Origin: an uncultured Ruminococcus sp.
GTDB lineage: Bacteria; Bacillota; Clostridia; Oscillospirales; CAG-272
Direction: 5' to 3'
Assembly: GCA_902766575.1 (NCBI GenBank)
Contig: CACXED010000125.1
Location: 1 to 27,110 of the forward strand
Length of the DNA stretch: 27,110 bases
Below the pieces are notes generated by a model. It was not told where the DNA came from. It was given only the letters and a program-made list of their open reading frames with translations, and did not search any database. The position numbers and the translations under genes were made by a program. Below, in pieces: positions 1 through 9,182 of this stretch (its first letter is position 1; every line of letters begins with the position of its first letter).

Positions 1-717
1 ATCAACAGCGCTGACAAGATGAAGACCTTCTACTACAAGTGCTCGGCATACTGCGGCGAGGAGTACGATTCGGTGATCTTCTCCTGTATGCTCCTGCCCG
101 AGAAGATGGGCGAAGAGCCGGTCGGATATAAGTTCCCGTTCACCGATGTCCCGAAGAGCGAGTGGTATTACAAATATGTAGAGGCATCCAATAAGATCGG
201 ACTCATCAACGGTAAGACTCTGACCGAATATATGCCGACCGACAATATGCGTCTCTGTGAGGCAGTCAAGCTCGCGGTCTGCATGAATATCATCTACAAC
301 GGCGGCGACCCGTCGACCGATATCGCAAACGGCGCCGACGTCTGGTACAGCACCTATGAAAAGTACGCCATCGAGCACGGCATCCTCGGCAAGGAGGGCA
401 TGAACGGCGAAGCCGAGAAGCCCGTCACCCGCGCCGAGTATGTATACATCTTCTCGAAGGCACTCCCCGCGAGCGCGTTTGAAAAAATCAACACTATCCC
501 CGACGGCAGCATTCCGGACGTCAAGTCGGCAAAGACCGCGCAGGAAAAGGCTATCTACACCTTCTACCGCGCCGGAATACTCAACGGCATGGACGGCTAC
601 GGAACCTTCAATCCGACCGGCAACATCAGCCGCAGCGAGGTCGCGGCGATACTGATACGCATCATGGACCCCTCTTACCGTGTCGGAGCGCCCGCTCTGC
701 TCGGCACAGCGCACTAA
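1..717 (+). CDS. SLH-domain surface protein, C-terminal part (5' end outside window)
   Basis: The reading frame is open from base 1, so the gene begins upstream and only about 238 codons are seen. The visible part is an S-layer homology tail, which in this family binds pyruvylated secondary cell-wall polymer and anchors an exported protein to the wall. The first SLH unit starts at FPFTDVP (base 138 on) and carries the GLINGKT and YMPTDNMRLCEAVKLA blocks. A middle unit has PVTRAEYVYIFSKAL, and the last unit has FYRAGILNGMDGYGTF followed by SRSEVAAILIRIMDP. The same order and near-identical end are found in the long SLH protein at 4733-9178, so the two are paralogues. The missing N-terminus presumably carries a signal peptide and adhesin-like domains. 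The stop is followed 22 bases later by the next gene, which suggests one transcript. Confidence 0.9.
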   Translation: MNSADKMKTFYYKCSAYCGEEYDSVIFSCMLLPEKMGEEPVGYKFPFTDVPKSEWYYKYVEASNKIGLINGKTLTEYMPTDNMRLCEAVKLAVCMNIIYNGGDPSTDIANGADVWYSTYEKYAIEHGILGKEGMNGEAEKPVTRAEYVYIFSKALPASAFEKINTIPDGSIPDVKSAKTAQEKAIYTFYRAGILNGMDGYGTFNPTGNISRSEVAAILIRIMDPSYRVGAPALLGTAH

Positions 718-739
718 ATTTATAAAGGAGATAAGAATC

Positions 740-1321
740 ATGTCAATTTTCGATAAGCTCAAGAAAGGCGCGGGCGACGCGGTCAAGACCGCCGCTCAGA
801 ACGCCGTAAACTCCATCGGCAGCAAGAAGGAAACCTTCACCTTTGCCGCGCTTCCCGAGAGCCTTGCGGAAATGCAGGCTCTGCCCGAGGCGAGCCTCGA
901 CACTCCGTTCAAGACAGCGGCGCTGACCGTTCTCGCGCTCTGCGCATACGCGGCTGACAAGAATATCGGCACCGAAATGCTGAACTGGCTGCGCGGTCCC
1001 CGTCCGCTGAACGGTCAGGAGATCTCGTTCCTGAACGACCGTTTCCGCGACGGCAAGACCTATCTGCCGTTCACCTATTTCGCAGGCTCTACGCCCGACA
1101 ACAGCTACACTCCCACCGAGCCGTACACCATCACTGTCGAGTCGACTCACGTCTCTGACGACGAAGCGGGCTATATGAAGCTGTTCATCCCCTGCGGCGG
1201 CGCGGACGATCCCCGTCCGATAAAGCTCCGTCAGCGCGGCAGCGACGGCAAGTGGTTTTTATGGGAGCAGTATCTGCTGACCGGAGTCCGCACTCCCAAG
1301 TCGGCCGATCCGTGGGCATAA
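740..1321 (+). CDS. Conserved protein of unknown function (DUF6935-like)
   Basis: This 193-residue protein begins MSIFDKLKKGAGD. I chose the ATG at 740 because AAAGGAG lies at 724-730; an in-frame start at 680 would overlap the preceding SLH gene and has no such site. It has no signal peptide or clear membrane segment. The N-terminus is an amphipathic Lys/Ala-rich helix, residues about 55-75 form an Ala/Leu-rich helix (TAALTVLALCAYAADK), and the C-terminal half contains LRGPRPLNG, FLNDRFRDGK and KLRQRGSDGKWFLWEQYLL. From memory this pattern resembles short Firmicutes proteins named DUF6935; I could not check this. It is followed after 6 bases by a lipoprotein gene and then by the SPFH gene, so it probably works with them at the envelope. 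No enzymatic motif is visible. Confidence 0.8.
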   Translation: MSIFDKLKKGAGDAVKTAAQNAVNSIGSKKETFTFAALPESLAEMQALPEASLDTPFKTAALTVLALCAYAADKNIGTEMLNWLRGPRPLNGQEISFLNDRFRDGKTYLPFTYFAGSTPDNSYTPTEPYTITVESTHVSDDEAGYMKLFIPCGGADDPRPIKLRQRGSDGKWFLWEQYLLTGVRTPKSADPWA

Positions 1322-1327
1322 TCAGCC

Positions 1328-2536
1328 ATGCCGATAAAGAAAAAATATACAGCGAGAGCCGCGATAATTATCCTGACCGCGATTTCGCTCGCGCTTTCCG
1401 GCTGCGGCGGGAAAGAGATCCCGGACACGGACACGGACATCGCCACGGGCACTCAAACAGACATCAGCACCGATACGGAGCCGACCGAAACGTCGGCTCC
1501 GGTCGGGGACACGATGTCATACGACGAAGCGGCGGAGCTGCTGGCTCAGGCGGTCACGATCGCGCAGAAATTCGGCGGAATAGAGGTCGACGGCGAGCTG
1601 ACCGACAATGAGATACTCGAGATCATGGGACGGTATCAGGCGCTGCTGTTCCGCAGGGACGGGCAGGAGAGCATAACCGAGTATGAAGCGCTGGCGTTCC
1701 AGACCGCGCTCGGAGGAAACAGCGAGGTGCTCGTCGAGGTTCCGGAGTACATGAAGGACAGCGGCTACTGCGTGCTTGACACACGCGGCGACGGCGTTAT
1801 GACCTTCACGTTCCCGATCTGCGTCGCCGAGCTGGAGGAAGCGCTCGGAATCAATTATACGCTCGAAACCTACGCGGGCGAGAGCAGCATCGACGGTCGG
1901 ATGGTATACCATGAGGACGGAAAAACCTGCTATGCCGAGATATGCCGCGTCGGCGTGGAGCCGTCGGACGGAATATTCCCCTGTCGGATGACCGGGCTTG
2001 AGATTCTTCCCGATCTGACGGCGGTCGGCGGCAGTATCGAATTTGTTCAGGAGCAGAATAAACTCAGCAATCTGCTCGCGGTGAACGAATCGATCCGGCT
2101 TTATATCGCTTTTCCGGACGAAAAGTCGATCACGAACATGATCTACTATATGGTCGGTGAGCAGTACGCTTCGCTCGAATGCACCGTCGGCGAGGACAAG
2201 AACGAATATGTGGTCGCCCGAAACATTCCGGACGAAAACAGTGGTGATAACTCGGATGAAATACCGTATGAGCTCGATATCGCGAGCCTGATTCCAGACG
2301 AGGGTCTGATTCTCTCGGTCACCGAATATGAGGATACACAGACATATGAACTTTTCGTCTCGGATAAGGAGTACTGGGAAAACGGCTGGAAGGTCTACAC
2401 CCTTGACAAGGGTACGCTTCGCCTGATAAGCGCCGATTTTTACGACCCGGACGGAAATGTGTGCGCAATTTTCTCTGTCGACACGGATGTCGAGCTCGAT
2501 TATTATCTGAATCTTCCGGATATTGAATTAAATTAA
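1328..2536 (+). CDS. Putative lipoprotein, unknown function
   Basis: The 402-residue product begins with a basic N-region (MPIKKKY), a hydrophobic core and the lipobox LSGC with Cys26, so it should be exported and lipid-anchored on the outer face of the membrane. A Thr/Asp/Glu-rich linker follows (about residues 28-60) and then a mixed alpha/beta ectodomain rich in acidic residues, with no family motif I recognise. There is no good Shine-Dalgarno sequence in front of the ATG at 1328, which lies 6 bases after the previous stop, so translational coupling is likely; the signal peptide supports this start. The next gene follows after 15 bases and has its own strong ribosome site. Position next to an SPFH protein and between SLH proteins suggests a cell-envelope role, but this is inference. 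Confidence 0.85.
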   Translation: MPIKKKYTARAAIIILTAISLALSGCGGKEIPDTDTDIATGTQTDISTDTEPTETSAPVGDTMSYDEAAELLAQAVTIAQKFGGIEVDGELTDNEILEIMGRYQALLFRRDGQESITEYEALAFQTALGGNSEVLVEVPEYMKDSGYCVLDTRGDGVMTFTFPICVAELEEALGINYTLETYAGESSIDGRMVYHEDGKTCYAEICRVGVEPSDGIFPCRMTGLEILPDLTAVGGSIEFVQEQNKLSNLLAVNESIRLYIAFPDEKSITNMIYYMVGEQYASLECTVGEDKNEYVVARNIPDENSGDNSDEIPYELDIASLIPDEGLILSVTEYEDTQTYELFVSDKEYWENGWKVYTLDKGTLRLISADFYDPDGNVCAIFSVDTDVELDYYLNLPDIELN

Positions 2537-2551
2537 AAAAGGAGAACCGAT

Positions 2552-3964
2552 ATGGGACTTATTAAAGCAGGACTGGGAGCGCTCGGAGGAACGCTCGCCG
2601 ATCAATGGAAGGAATTTTTCTACTGCGAGTCGATGGACAAGGACGTTATGGTCACGAAAGGTCAGAAGCGCACCTCGTCGCGCTCGTCGAACACCAGAGG
2701 AAATGATAACATCATCTCGAACGGCTCGGGCATCGCCGTAGCCGACGGACAGTGCATGATCATCGTCGAGCAGGGCAAAATCGTCGAGGTCTGCGCCGAG
2801 CCGGGTGAATTTACATACGACACCTCCACCGAACCGAGCATTTTTGCCGGAAGCCTCGGCGAGAGCATCATCAATACCTTCAAAACGATAGGCAAGCGCT
2901 TCACCTACGGCGGCGACACCGGCAAGGATCAGAGAGTTTATTACTTCAACACGAAGGAGCTCATCGACAACAAGTTCGGAACTGCGAACCCGATTCCTTT
3001 CCGCGTCGTTGACTCAAAGATCGGACTCGATGTTGATGTTTCCATCCGCTGCAACGGAGTTTACTCCTACAAGATCGCCAACCCGCTGCTGTTCTATACG
3101 AACGTCTGCGGAAACGTCGAGAGCGAGTATAACCGCTCGGAGCTTGACAGCCAGCTCAAGACCGAGTTCATCAGCGCATTGCAGCCGGCGTTCGGCAGGC
3201 TCTCCGAGCTGGAGCTTCGCCCGAATCAGATCGTCACCCATACCACCGAGCTTGAGGACGCGATGAACGCAGCTCTCTCGGCAAAGTGGGGCGAGCTCCG
3301 AGGACTTCAGGTAGTCAGCATCGCGCTCGGATCGGTCACTCTGCCCGAGGAGGACGCAGAGATGATCAAGCAGGCACAGCGCGTCGCTATCATGCGCGAC
3401 CCGACGATGGCTGCGGCTACTCTCGTCGGCGCTCAGGCGGACGCGATGAAGACCGCAGCTGCGAACGAGGGCGGCGCTATGACCGGATTCATGGGCATGG
3501 GAATGGCTATGAACGCCGGAGGAATGAACGCGCAGAATCTGTTCGCGATGGGTCAGCAGAATCAGCAGGCTCAACAGGCACAGCAGCCCGCTCCGGCGGC
3601 TTCGAACGGCTGGAAGTGCTCCTGCGGAGCAACTGCGACCGGAAAGTTCTGCCCTGAGTGCGGCGCTAAGAAGCCCGAGACCAAGCCTGCCAACGGCTGG
3701 GTCTGCCCGAAGTGCGGCGCGACCGCTACCGGAAAGTTCTGTCCCGAATGTGGCTCGCCGAAGCCCGCAGATACCGACGGCTGGACCTGCTCCTGCGGCG
3801 CGGTGAACAAGGGCAAGTTCTGCTCGAACTGCGGCGCAAAGAAGCCCGCCGGAGTTCCGCAGTACAAGTGCGATAAGTGCGGCTGGGAGCCGGAAAAGGG
3901 CGTAAAGCCTCCGAAATTCTGCCCTGAGTGCGGAGACCCGTTTGACGACGGCGATATCATGTGA
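2552..3964 (+). CDS. SPFH-domain protein with four C-terminal zinc ribbons (YdjI / virion-core-like)
   Basis: The 470-residue protein has an SPFH (stomatin/prohibitin/flotillin) domain at roughly residues 40-285, of the type often named virion core protein in Firmicutes (B. subtilis YdjI group). Visible family-like blocks include WKEFFYCESMDKDVMVTKG near the N-terminus, FRVVDSKIGLDVDVSIRCNG, and a helical region ending in EMIKQAQRVAIMRDP. A Met/Gly-rich stretch (about 305-330) and a Gln/Ala linker (about 333-350) lead to four zinc ribbons from Trp354 to the end. Ribbons 1 and 3 begin with CxCG, ribbons 2 and 4 with CxxCG, and each closes with a CxxCG knuckle. SPFH proteins form large membrane-associated rings; the ribbons probably recruit partners. 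There is no signal peptide, so it acts at the cytoplasmic face. AAGGAG lies 7 bases before the start. Confidence 0.88.
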   Translation: MGLIKAGLGALGGTLADQWKEFFYCESMDKDVMVTKGQKRTSSRSSNTRGNDNIISNGSGIAVADGQCMIIVEQGKIVEVCAEPGEFTYDTSTEPSIFAGSLGESIINTFKTIGKRFTYGGDTGKDQRVYYFNTKELIDNKFGTANPIPFRVVDSKIGLDVDVSIRCNGVYSYKIANPLLFYTNVCGNVESEYNRSELDSQLKTEFISALQPAFGRLSELELRPNQIVTHTTELEDAMNAALSAKWGELRGLQVVSIALGSVTLPEEDAEMIKQAQRVAIMRDPTMAAATLVGAQADAMKTAAANEGGAMTGFMGMGMAMNAGGMNAQNLFAMGQQNQQAQQAQQPAPAASNGWKCSCGATATGKFCPECGAKKPETKPANGWVCPKCGATATGKFCPECGSPKPADTDGWTCSCGAVNKGKFCSNCGAKKPAGVPQYKCDKCGWEPEKGVKPPKFCPECGDPFDDGDIM

Positions 3965-4011
3965 GAGCCGGACTCGGATCTCTTGCCGGGGCTAGGCGGA
4001 TGGAGAAAGAT

Positions 4012-4617
4012 ATGGCGCATCGGTATATCAGGCGGCAGATCATAGCAGCCATTATGATGCTGAGCCTGATTCCGGCGGTTGTGACCGGTTGCGCGAAAAA
4101 TGATCGGGAGGTCGGTGATAGCCAATTGAGAGCGAGTCAGACGCTGTGCGGCGTTGAGTATTGTCATACCGGCGGCAGCGTATACGGACAGGATATAACC
4201 ATAATTCTCAGGGATACGGAGCTTGTATACGCGAGCTATTTTCCGTGGGAGGGGACCGACGACTATCTCGGCGACGGCAGCGACTGTATTACGGTCGAAA
4301 ATGTGCCTTTGGAAGAAGGGCGCTGGAATGAGATAGAAAAGGCGATCGAGGACATACTCCCGATCCTCAAGCGGAAAGACGATGAAAAAAAGGGCGTATT
4401 CCGGCAATTACTGAGCCGTATTTTCGTGAAGAATGAGGATGTCATGGACGGCGTGGGCAGCTTGAGCTTTACTGTGATCTGGCGCGACGACGAAAGCGGA
4501 GATGAGCTGAAAGTCTCATATGAGATCCCGGACGATAAACGGTTCGCGACGCTTCTTGATCTGATGAAGGAGACGGCTCACCCGATAGGCAGAGAAATCG
4601 TTTGGTACAATTCATAG
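4012..4617 (+). CDS. Putative lipoprotein, unknown function
   Basis: The 201-residue product starts MAHRYIRRQ and has a hydrophobic core ending in the lipobox VTGC with Cys27, so it is a predicted membrane-anchored lipoprotein. I chose the ATG at 4012 because GGAGA lies at 4002-4006 and because this start puts the signal peptide at the N-terminus. A GTG at 3961 that overlaps the SPFH stop would add 17 residues before it. The ectodomain is acidic with no motif I know. A stretch near residues 115-145 is rich in Lys/Arg, Ile and Asp. The gene follows the SPFH gene closely and is probably the last of that transcript, since a stem-loop and a new ribosome site follow before the long SLH gene. Confidence 0.8.
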   Translation: MAHRYIRRQIIAAIMMLSLIPAVVTGCAKNDREVGDSQLRASQTLCGVEYCHTGGSVYGQDITIILRDTELVYASYFPWEGTDDYLGDGSDCITVENVPLEEGRWNEIEKAIEDILPILKRKDDEKKGVFRQLLSRIFVKNEDVMDGVGSLSFTVIWRDDESGDELKVSYEIPDDKRFATLLDLMKETAHPIGREIVWYNS

Positions 4618-4625
4618 TAAATTTT

Positions 4626-4668
4626 GGCGGCAGCTTGGCGCGATGGAAGTCGTCAGCCATCTGCCGCC
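4626..4668. other. Stem-loop in the gap before the long SLH gene
   Basis: GGCGGCAG at 4626-4633 pairs with CTGCCGCC at 4661-4668, and TGGC (4635-4638) can pair with GCCA (4656-4659) inside it. A second, weaker hairpin (CCCTGCC with GGCGGGG) follows around 4678-4697. Neither is followed by a clear T-run, so they may slow transcription or stabilise an RNA end rather than act as classical terminators. Confidence 0.4.
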
Positions 4669-4732
4669 TTAATAATCCCTGCCGTCCTTTGGCGGGGCGG
4701 AACCGACTGAAAAACGAGGTGAATTATCAACA

Positions 4733-7700
4733 ATGAAATACGGAAAAACCGCAAAAAGACTGATCGGCGCAATGCTGACCTTCGCGATGCTGCTCGGAAT
4801 GTTTCCTGCCGGAGTGTCCGCGGACGGCGGCGATGCTTCGGACAGGGAGATTCTGCTCTCCTACGACTTTGAGGAGGAGGACTCCGAATGCGATCTCTGC
4901 TATTATGACGGCAACAATTACAATAGAACATGGAAACGGGAATGCGACAGCGCAGGCAACCACAGCTTTGTAAGCCATGATACTGTGGGCAAGGGCGACA
5001 ATTATTTCGATACGCCCAAAATTCAGCTTCCCGATTATGATGATATAATCCTGAGCTTCAACGTGAAGGCTGAGGGGCCGGAGAATTATGAGGGTAATCT
5101 GAAGCTGTATATCACCGTCTACGCCAGCGATAAAGAAGATGAGGACGATAAAGAGCAGATCCTCATAAGAGAATATAATTTCCGCGATGGCGACGGCAGC
5201 GGGCATTACCATAGTTATCAGATCAACCTTGGCGAATGGGCGAAAAAATGTGTAAAGCTCACCTTCAGAAACACCCGTGTAGAGGGCTCGCCCGAGGGGC
5301 TGACGCTGCATATCGACGATATCCTCATAACCTCGCCGGAAAAAATGAAAGTCATAAATGGCGAATCAGTCGATGATTCAGATATTTTTCTTCAGTACTC
5401 ATTATCAGACGGAAGAACTATGCACTTCAAGCTGAATAATGATATCTATGATCGTATGTGCTTCAAGCTGAATAATGGTAATGGTTATTATTATAATTTC
5501 AGCAATATGATAAAACCCGGCATGAGAGTATTGATTGACCTTAACGGACATACGTTCACCCGTAGGGCTGAAAGTGATAACGGTAAGGCTATGTTCTATG
5601 TTGCGGGCGGCGAGCTTACAATTATGGACAGCCGCGGCGGCGGAGCCATAGTCGATGAAACCGGTTATCCGGTTGTGGTTGTCGATAGTGGCGGTAAGCT
5701 CACTATAGAGGACGGTGTTACCATAAAAGCTGCCGAGGGCGCCGCAGGCGCGGTCTGTGTATATGGCGGAAATACTGTTATCAACGGAGGTACATTCATC
5801 GGCGGATACACCGGTCTGTATATCAGTTTTTATGACTATTACGGAAAGGTAATTGTCAATGGAGGAGTATACACCGGTGATATCTACGGTATTGAAGCAT
5901 TTTCAGTATATAATGACTGCGTGAGGATAAGGAATGCCGTATCCTATTCTCCGGTACGCTTTTCCACATCAAGGAGCATACTCGCTTCCGATATCGATCC
6001 GAATACGATAGTGAATGCGTACGACAGGAAAGGCAGAATCCTCGAGACCTATACGGATATGACCGACTTTCAGGTCACGGGGGCTGAACAGGCGATCGAA
6101 CTTGAGGGCGATAAGATCACGTTCACTACCAAAGACCCGGTGGATTACCTCGGTATAAGCTGCGAGGCTCCCATCCCCGGCGAAGCCGCCGAAATGCCGG
6201 ACTTCACGGTAAACAACGGAACGAGCAAAATTTCTGCCTGCCTCTGGCGAGACGAAAACGGTAAGCTGCTGTCGGCAGGCGACAGATTTGAGGAGAACAT
6301 GACCTATACGCTGCTCGTTCAGTTCTCTGCCGGAGAGGACGGACGGTTCTACGAGAATCTGGTAGTCAGATTCAACGGCGAGCGCGTACCGTTCCACGTT
6401 ATGAACCGTCAGCGCAATCTGCTGCTTGTCAGCTACACCTTCCCCCCGACCGAATCGCTCACTCTGGACGGCGAGGTGCAGTTCACCACCGGTGCTCATC
6501 CCGGCGAGCCGATCGACTTTGTGATAAACGGTCTGCCGAGCATACTCGACACGAGTCTGCTGCAATTCCAGTGGCAGTTCAAGGACGGCGAAACCTGGAA
6601 GGATATCCCGGGCAGCGCCGCCTGTGAGAGAAACTTTGTTCCGACCGCCGATCTGCTCGGCAGGGAGATCAGATTTGTCACCCTGCCGGTTCCGAAATTC
6701 AGCGGAACCATCGTCAGCGGCAGTCTGACCGTCACAAAGAAATTCAATCCCGCATCTCCCGAAGCTCCGATTCTGAGCGTGCTTAAGGATATAGGCACGG
6801 GTAAATATACAACTCTGCGGGTCGCAAATCTCAGAGCAAATCAGGAATATGTCTATACCACCTCCGAGGCTTCGGATCTCTCGACCGTCTGGATGACCGG
6901 AACCAGGATAACCGCGGTCGATACTCCGAACCTTAAGCCGGATACGACCTACTATGTCTACACCCGCTTTAAGGAAACCGACTTAGCGGAGGCGGGCGTC
7001 AGCGTTGAATATTCGAACATCGTCACCACCGATCAGGGTTATCTTAAAAAAGTGATCCTCGGAGAATACAATTCCCTCGGCGACGGAAACAATAATACGA
7101 TCTTTATCCCGGTCAATAGAAGCGTCACCCTTGACGTCGCGACCGATCCGGTCAATGCGAAGAAGTGGAGCAATATCAGATTCAAGTCGCCGGTGAGCAC
7201 CGATCTGTTCACCCTCGGCTCAACGAAGGTTTCCGAGATTGCCGCGACCTCGGGAAATATGCCGGGCAAGCTGACTGTCAACGCGGGAAGCAGGACCGGA
7301 ACGGGTACGCTCGGAGCATATTATACCGGCTCCTACGGCGTACAGTATGACTACGGTCACTGGACTGTCGTGGTCTACGATCCCCAAAATGTCACAACCG
7401 CAAAGCTGATGAACAGCCCGCTCTACGGCGATATCGGGCTGAACGTAGGCGACAGCTATACTCCCGACGCGCGGGATCTGTCAAATGTGCTGATTCCCGC
7501 CGAGGCAAACGGTCAGTATACCCGGAAATGGCAGGTCATCTCACAAAAGGTCAGGACGGTTTATGGAATCGAATATATCTACGGCAATGAAAACGACTAT
7601 ATCAAGGTCGATCCTATCACCGGAAAAGTGACCGCTAAGAAGTCCAACGCGGGTGCGGAGGACTGGACTCAGACTGTCGCGCTGTTCTTTATAAGAGAGG

Positions 7701-9178
7701 GCTGTGAAAGGCTTCAGGCGGCGACCTATAAGGCTGTCGTCAGCGATGTCGTTATCCCGGTCGAGAGCGTTTCGGTCTATCCCGAGTCGGTCAGACTGGC
7801 GCCCGGAGCGAGCAAGACGCTCACCGCGCTGATCACTCCGGTCAACGCGACCGAATCCGATACGCTCACATGGAGCAGGCTCAGCGGCAGCTCAAATATC
7901 TCTGTCAACTCCGCGACCGGAATGGTGACGGTATCCGCAAAGGCTTCTTCCGGCGAAACGGCTGTGATTCAGGCAAAATCAGGCGGCAAGACCGGAACCT
8001 GCGTCGTAACGGTTGAAGCTGACACATATTCTGTCACTGTTGTCGACGGCGAAGCATACTCCGGAACGTCAATAATCGCTTCCGCAAAGGCAGGAACGCC
8101 GGTGTCCATAATAGCCGACGCCGCTCCCGAGAACATGAAGTTCGACAAATGGGTGGTCGTCAGCGGAGGAGCGGTTCTCTACGACGCGGAAAGTCCACAG
8201 ACGAGCTTCATAATGCCCGAGAGCAATGTCAGGCTCAAAGCGACCTATAAGGCTGTCGCGGACGAGCTCATAAATATCACTTTGGCTGACGTCACTGTCG
8301 CAAAGCCGGAAAACGGCAATGCTCCGACATCAGCAAAGCCAAACGGTATCGGATATACGGTCGCAAGTACCGTATGGGAGCCGGTTCCGGACGGAAAGTT
8401 CGCAGCAGGCACCGCGTACAGCGCGGTCATTACGCTCGAAGCGGAGAATGGCTATCAGTTCACTTCAAAAACGACCTTTAGGGTCAACGGCAGCAGCGCG
8501 AAGATAATCGCGCAGAGCGCATATCAGGTAAAGCTATCAATCACCTTCCCGAAAACCGAGGGCGAGACTCCCTATTCGTTCCCATTCACCGATGTTCCGG
8601 AGCGCGCATGGTATTATCAGAGCGTCAGTGGAGCTCACAGGATGGGGCTCATCAACGGCAAGAGCGAGACTGCCTATATGCCCGAGAGCAGCATGACCTA
8701 CGCCGAGGCTATAAAGCTCGCGGCTTGTATGCACCAGCTCTACGAGGACGGCGAGGTGACGCTCGCAAACGGCAGTCCCTACTGGTATTCGAGCTACTAT
8801 GATTACTGCCGCGACAATGGAATTATTCCGGAAAAATCCACCGCCTTTGAGCCGGGCTATGCCGAGCTGCTAAGGCTCGCCGACACGACTATAACCCGCG
8901 CCGGCTACGCGCTCATCTTCTCCCGCGCACTGCCCGACGAGGCTCTCGCCGAGAGAAACGTGATCCCCGACGACTCTATTCCCGACGTGGGCATGACCAT
9001 GAGCGTATACGATCAGGCGATCTACAAGCTCTACCGTGCCGGAATCGTCAACGGTCGCGACGGCTACGGAACCTTCAGTCCCGACAGCAGTATTCAGCGC
9101 AGCGAGGTCGCGGCGATACTCATCCGCATGATGGATCCGACCGCCCGGGTTGATGCTCCTGCCGAGCTCGGAAAGTAA
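4733..9178 (+). CDS. Large secreted multidomain SLH surface protein
   Basis: The 1481-residue protein has a signal peptide with probable cleavage after Val-Ser-Ala30. Domains that can be read: a CBM-like jelly-roll region (about 35-205) ending in an IDDILI motif; a right-handed beta-helix-like segment (about 260-400) with short repeats such as GGELTI, GGKLTIEDG and VNGGVYTG; Ig- or fibronectin-like segments (about 577-766); a BIG2-type domain (about 1006-1095, VSVYPESVRLAPGASKTL and an SATGMVTV block); an InlB-repeat-like segment with KFDKWVV (about 1099-1175); and three SLH units from Phe1283 to the end. It is probably a wall-anchored adhesin or glycan-binding scaffold. No catalytic motif is evident, so enzyme activity is unsupported. 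GAGGTGA lies at 4716-4722. The part from about 5340 to 5990 is AT-richer and contains an in-frame 36-base repeat. Confidence 0.92.
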   Translation: MKYGKTAKRLIGAMLTFAMLLGMFPAGVSADGGDASDREILLSYDFEEEDSECDLCYYDGNNYNRTWKRECDSAGNHSFVSHDTVGKGDNYFDTPKIQLPDYDDIILSFNVKAEGPENYEGNLKLYITVYASDKEDEDDKEQILIREYNFRDGDGSGHYHSYQINLGEWAKKCVKLTFRNTRVEGSPEGLTLHIDDILITSPEKMKVINGESVDDSDIFLQYSLSDGRTMHFKLNNDIYDRMCFKLNNGNGYYYNFSNMIKPGMRVLIDLNGHTFTRRAESDNGKAMFYVAGGELTIMDSRGGGAIVDETGYPVVVVDSGGKLTIEDGVTIKAAEGAAGAVCVYGGNTVINGGTFIGGYTGLYISFYDYYGKVIVNGGVYTGDIYGIEAFSVYNDCVRIRNAVSYSPVRFSTSRSILASDIDPNTIVNAYDRKGRILETYTDMTDFQVTGAEQAIELEGDKITFTTKDPVDYLGISCEAPIPGEAAEMPDFTVNNGTSKISACLWRDENGKLLSAGDRFEENMTYTLLVQFSAGEDGRFYENLVVRFNGERVPFHVMNRQRNLLLVSYTFPPTESLTLDGEVQFTTGAHPGEPIDFVINGLPSILDTSLLQFQWQFKDGETWKDIPGSAACERNFVPTADLLGREIRFVTLPVPKFSGTIVSGSLTVTKKFNPASPEAPILSVLKDIGTGKYTTLRVANLRANQEYVYTTSEASDLSTVWMTGTRITAVDTPNLKPDTTYYVYTRFKETDLAEAGVSVEYSNIVTTDQGYLKKVILGEYNSLGDGNNNTIFIPVNRSVTLDVATDPVNAKKWSNIRFKSPVSTDLFTLGSTKVSEIAATSGNMPGKLTVNAGSRTGTGTLGAYYTGSYGVQYDYGHWTVVVYDPQNVTTAKLMNSPLYGDIGLNVGDSYTPDARDLSNVLIPAEANGQYTRKWQVISQKVRTVYGIEYIYGNENDYIKVDPITGKVTAKKSNAGAEDWTQTVALFFIREGCERLQAATYKAVVSDVVIPVESVSVYPESVRLAPGASKTLTALITPVNATESDTLTWSRLSGSSNISVNSATGMVTVSAKASSGETAVIQAKSGGKTGTCVVTVEADTYSVTVVDGEAYSGTSIIASAKAGTPVSIIADAAPENMKFDKWVVVSGGAVLYDAESPQTSFIMPESNVRLKATYKAVADELINITLADVTVAKPENGNAPTSAKPNGIGYTVASTVWEPVPDGKFAAGTAYSAVITLEAENGYQFTSKTTFRVNGSSAKIIAQSAYQVKLSITFPKTEGETPYSFPFTDVPERAWYYQSVSGAHRMGLINGKSETAYMPESSMTYAEAIKLAACMHQLYEDGEVTLANGSPYWYSSYYDYCRDNGIIPEKSTAFEPGYAELLRLADTTITRAGYALIFSRALPDEALAERNVIPDDSIPDVGMTMSVYDQAIYKLYRAGIVNGRDGYGTFSPDSSIQRSEVAAILIRMMDPTARVDAPAELGK
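5425..5477 (+). repeat. Direct repeat, 17-base copies, period 36
   Basis: CTTCAAGCTGAATAATG occurs at 5425-5441 and again at 5461-5477. The period of 36 bases keeps frame and gives FKLNN twice, 12 residues apart, in the SLH protein just before its beta-helix segment. It looks like a recent in-frame duplication. Confidence 0.8.
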
Positions 9179-9182
9179 ACGG

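Noticed and set aside
3571..4407. 278-codon frame on the minus strand with Cys/His/Gly-rich repeats
   Set aside because: The repeats are the complement of the SPFH protein's zinc-ribbon codons. No support of its own.
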